Below, in pieces: positions 5,430-6,930 of a DNA stretch of 6,930 bases. Position 1 is the stretch's first letter. Each line of letters opens with the position of its first letter. This stretch comes from an uncultured Clostridia bacterium (GTDB taxonomy: Bacteria; Bacillota; Clostridia; Lachnospirales; CAMVHY01), in assembly GCA_946415665.1 (NCBI GenBank), contig CAMKTI010000092.1, positions 1-6,930 on the forward strand. Reading direction: 5' to 3'. The translations under genes and the position numbers were made by a program. Below the pieces are notes generated by a model, which ran no database searches, was not told where the DNA came from, and worked only from the letters and a program-made list of their open reading frames with translations.

Positions 5430-5462
5430 ATAATGCCACCAAAAAAATTTGAATGGCATTAT
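5430..5462 (-). terminator. Intrinsic terminator after V-type ATP synthase subunit E
   Basis: ATAATGCCA (5430-5438) and TGGCATTAT (5454-5462) form a perfect 9-base stem. Read on the minus strand it runs into TTTTTTATG, so it ends transcription leftward, 38 bases after the atpE stop codon. It separates the ATPase genes from yqfCD and indicates that E is the last gene of its unit. Confidence 0.85.
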
Positions 5463-5499
5463 CGTTTGATGTTTTAAAATTTATCTCGCTGTTATTATG

Positions 5500-6087
5500 T
5501 TACAAATTTACTAACTTAAACTTATTAAATTGCTCTTCCAATTTTTCTAATCTACGCTTAAAAGTTTTGTCAAGTAACACTTTATAATTATTGGCATAAA
5601 TTTTATATCCACCTATAAAATCTTCTTTACTAATCAAAATTTCAAACTCAAAATTATTTTTTATAACAGAAATTAAATTTTTATCCCTCTCTGAAAACTC
5701 GAAAACAAAATCTTTAAACTTATAATTTTCTGGATCAAAATTATTTAATTCTTTTAGAATATGATTTTTATAATCATCAGTTTCGACAAAATCTATAATT
5801 TTTTTTTTCAATTCAACAAAAAACATACGCCTTAAATCTAATCTCTTTAATAATAATTTTTTTTTGGTTTCCAAAATTTTTAGTGCCAAAAACTTATCTG
5901 TTTGCTTACACAATTTTAATTTTTGAACATCAATTTTTTTAATTATATCAACATACAAATCATCAAGATAATTTTTTACTTCCTCCCAGATTTTACTACA
6001 ATCGTCCGCAAATTCATCAAGATGTTTTTTGTTTGCTTCAGAAATAGCCATTTTATAAAATTTAGATAGTTTTGTCTGTATACCCAT
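5500..6087 (-). CDS. atpE: V-type (A/V) ATP synthase subunit E
   Basis: Subunit E is the peripheral-stalk (stator) protein that ties the catalytic A/B ring to the membrane sector of V/A-type rotary ATPases. The 195-residue length is typical. Residues 15-100 are a long charged helix rich in Lys, Glu and Asp, as expected for the stalk coiled coil. The C-terminal head carries the family pattern: ISKEDFIGGYKIYANN (about 153-167, with IGG) followed by LDKTFKRRLEKLEEQF. This N-terminal half is less conserved than the head. The ATG at 6087 follows a weak AGGT at 6095-6098 and lies 21 bases downstream of the subunit F gene, so both are co-transcribed. In clostridial operons genes for A, B and D normally follow; here a terminator and yqfC come next. 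Confidence 0.85.
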   Translation of the reverse strand: MGIQTKLSKFYKMAISEANKKHLDEFADDCSKIWEEVKNYLDDLYVDIIKKIDVQKLKLCKQTDKFLALKILETKKKLLLKRLDLRRMFFVELKKKIIDFVETDDYKNHILKELNNFDPENYKFKDFVFEFSERDKNLISVIKNNFEFEILISKEDFIGGYKIYANNYKVLLDKTFKRRLEKLEEQFNKFKLVNL

Positions 6088-6108
6088 TTTACATACCTAC
6101 TTTTTAAT

Positions 6109-6417
6109 TTAAATTTTAATTCCAATAGCATCGTTAATACAGCGAGTGACAAAATTTTTTTCACGAGTACTTCCGTGCCTATCTGGAATCACAACAACCA
6201 AAGGAATTTTTTTATCTACTCTTTTTTCATTCAGCAAATCACGATATTTTTGCGCATGTTTTTCAGTTACCAATAAAACTCCAATATTTTTATTGTTTAA
6301 AACATCATCAAGAGTTTTTTTAAACTCGTCAGACTCATGTACGACAACAGAATCAATTCCTATTAGTCTAAACCCAGTCTGCGTATCTATATTATCACTT
6401 ATTAAATAAATTTTCAT
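6109..6417 (-). CDS. atpF: V-type (A/V) ATP synthase subunit F
   Basis: Subunit F belongs to the central rotor stalk of V/A-type ATPases and binds subunit D inside the A/B ring. The 102-residue length is normal and no end appears lost. Conserved features are the start MKIYLISDNIDTQTGFRLIG, the GIDSVVVHE segment (20-28), the IGVLLVTEKHAQ strand (45-56), and PLVVVIPDRHGS (72-83) ahead of the closing INDAIGIKI helix. The ATG at 6417 has only a weak GGATGTGG-like site before it. A promoter-like sequence lies about 60 bases upstream, so F seems to be the first gene of its unit. The genes usually found before it (I, K and often C) are not here; upstream is IS630 debris on the other strand. Confidence 0.95.
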   Translation of the reverse strand: MKIYLISDNIDTQTGFRLIGIDSVVVHESDEFKKTLDDVLNNKNIGVLLVTEKHAQKYRDLLNEKRVDKKIPLVVVIPDRHGSTREKNFVTRCINDAIGIKI

Positions 6418-6472
6418 GTAACCACATCCATTAATTTAAATTCATAAAAACTTATATCCACAACCAGAGTTT

Positions 6473-6502
6473 ATTATAAAAAAGTTTACAAACGAATGTC
6501 CC
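6473..6502 (-). promoter_or_regulatory. Likely sigma-A promoter for the F-E ATPase pair
   Basis: On the minus strand, GGGACA (6502-6497, 4 of 6 to TTGACA), an 18-base spacer and a perfect TATAAT (6478-6473) stand about 55 bases before the atpF ATG. It fits a separate promoter for F and E rather than read-through from an upstream ATPase operon. Confidence 0.5.
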
Positions 6503-6561
6503 AAATAATATTATAAAAATCAATTTTATTATCTATAGTAAACAACAATGATAATTGCCTA

Positions 6562-6591
6562 TTACAAAAGTTCTAAATGTGGTATTGTATA
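6562..6591 (+). promoter_or_regulatory. Possible promoter ahead of the IS630 remnant
   Basis: TTACAA (6562-6567), an 18-base spacer and TGTATA (6586-6591) on the plus strand make a moderate sigma-A-like pair. The -10 overlaps the 10-base palindrome TTGTATACAA at 6585-6594. Confidence 0.25.
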
Positions 6592-6610
6592 CAAAGATTA
6601 GAGGAGGGCT

Positions 6611-6870
6611 ATGTGTATAAATACAAGGAGCTTTATACATAATCCAAAAGGACTGCTACGCGAAGGCAAGAGAATAGTAAATTAAGCAGAGTTAAGCAAC
6701 CTATCTGGAATTCCACAACGTATACTTTCAGAATGGGCCAGAAAGGTTGATGAGGGAGGTTTTGAAGCTCTTCGCGCCAAAAAACAACCCGACAAAAAAC
6801 CAAAACTCAACGATGAGCAAATGGCAAAAATCAAAGAGGCTCTTTTGAAACCGTCAGCTGAGGTTGGTTA
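6611..6870 (+). pseudogene. IS630-type transposase, N-terminal helix-turn-helix remnant
   Basis: From the ATG at 6611 the frame reads 24 codons to a TAA at 6683-6685. Directly after the stop the same frame continues as AELSNLSGIPQRILSEWARK, then DEGGFEALRAKKQPDKKPKL, NDEQMAKIKEALLKP and SAEVGY. This is the N-terminal helix-turn-helix plus linker of IS630-type transposases (pattern: SRxTVxxWxxRYxEGGxEAL, KPKLTxEQ, then EYGY). The DDE catalytic domain should follow, but homology ends at about 6870. The frame then runs through unrelated residues to a TAA at 6905-6907. The internal stop and the lost domain make it non-functional. A GAGGAGGG sequence lies only 2 bases before the ATG, too close for normal initiation, so the true start may have been elsewhere. 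Its base composition is richer in G+C than the genes beside it. Confidence 0.75.
6612..6641 (+). repeat. Hairpin at the 5' end of the IS630 remnant
   Basis: TGTATAAA (6614-6621) and TTTATACA (6632-6639) form a perfect 8-base stem, extended by a G-U and an A-U pair. The 10-base loop contains AAGGAG. It overlaps the presumed start of the transposase frame. It may be part of the element's terminal structure or a translation-control hairpin. Confidence 0.4.
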
Positions 6871-6930
6871 CTATGTATCCATTTTACTTTTTTGTTCGGC
6901 GCGATAAGCTTCTCTTGCTTCATCGCTCAT
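6871..6930 (-). CDS. C-terminal end of an unidentified minus-strand reading frame (partial)
   Basis: From the window edge the minus strand reads MSDEAREAYRAEQKSKMDT and stops at TAG (6873-6871). The charged, alanine- and glutamate-rich composition and higher G+C look like real coding sequence rather than chance. The methionine at the very edge may be internal, with the gene continuing to the right. It begins where the IS630 homology ends, so 6870 is a junction. The product cannot be identified from 19 residues. Confidence 0.35.
   Translation of the reverse strand: MSDEAREAYRAEQKSKMDT

Noticed and set aside
5976..6164. A 62-residue minus-strand frame spanning the atpF-atpE gap
   Set aside because: It overlaps both recognised ATPase subunit genes out of frame and has no independent signal.
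6146..6409. An 87-residue plus-strand frame opposite atpF
   Set aside because: It is a shadow of subunit F, which is recognised by clear family motifs on the minus strand.

Overview
The window is very AT-rich. It carries the endospore genes yqfC and yqfD, strong GGAGG-type ribosome binding sites, and two V-type ATP synthase subunits. Together these point to a low-GC, endospore-forming Firmicute of the class Clostridia. No rRNA, tRNA or CRISPR array is visible, and the species cannot be named from sequence alone. Several decayed insertion sequences lie at both edges, so the conserved genes sit in a small block between scrambled regions.

Layout. Bases 1-1130 hold debris of IS5-family transposases. 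The C-terminal end of one copy lies on the minus strand. A second, plus-strand copy begins at a matching terminal sequence exactly where the first copy's homology stops. Bases 1187-1891 encode an unrecognised membrane protein on the plus strand with no visible ribosome binding site. From about 2029 to 6417 every gene is on the minus strand. In transcription order these are V-type ATP synthase subunit F, subunit E, a terminator, yqfC, yqfD, a terminator, a possible tiny membrane protein, a short MscS-type channel, then a cysteine- and asparagine-rich 306-residue protein with its own terminator. Bases 6611-6870 hold a broken IS630-type helix-turn-helix fragment on the plus strand, followed by the tail of a minus-strand reading frame that enters from the right edge.

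How the genes work together. YqfC and YqfD are paired sporulation proteins made in the mother cell. The 306-residue protein may also be a late spore-surface protein, because its upstream region matches the sigma-K promoter pattern and its ends are Cys/Asn-rich; this is inference. The F and E subunits belong to a rotary ATPase whose catalytic subunits A, B and D are not here: a terminator follows E directly. They must therefore be encoded elsewhere or be lost.

I did not find a clear new multi-gene system. The best leads are the putative spore-surface protein with its promoter, the isolated F-E pair, the truncated MscS gene with a possible coupled micro-ORF, and the unassigned membrane protein next to the transposon debris.
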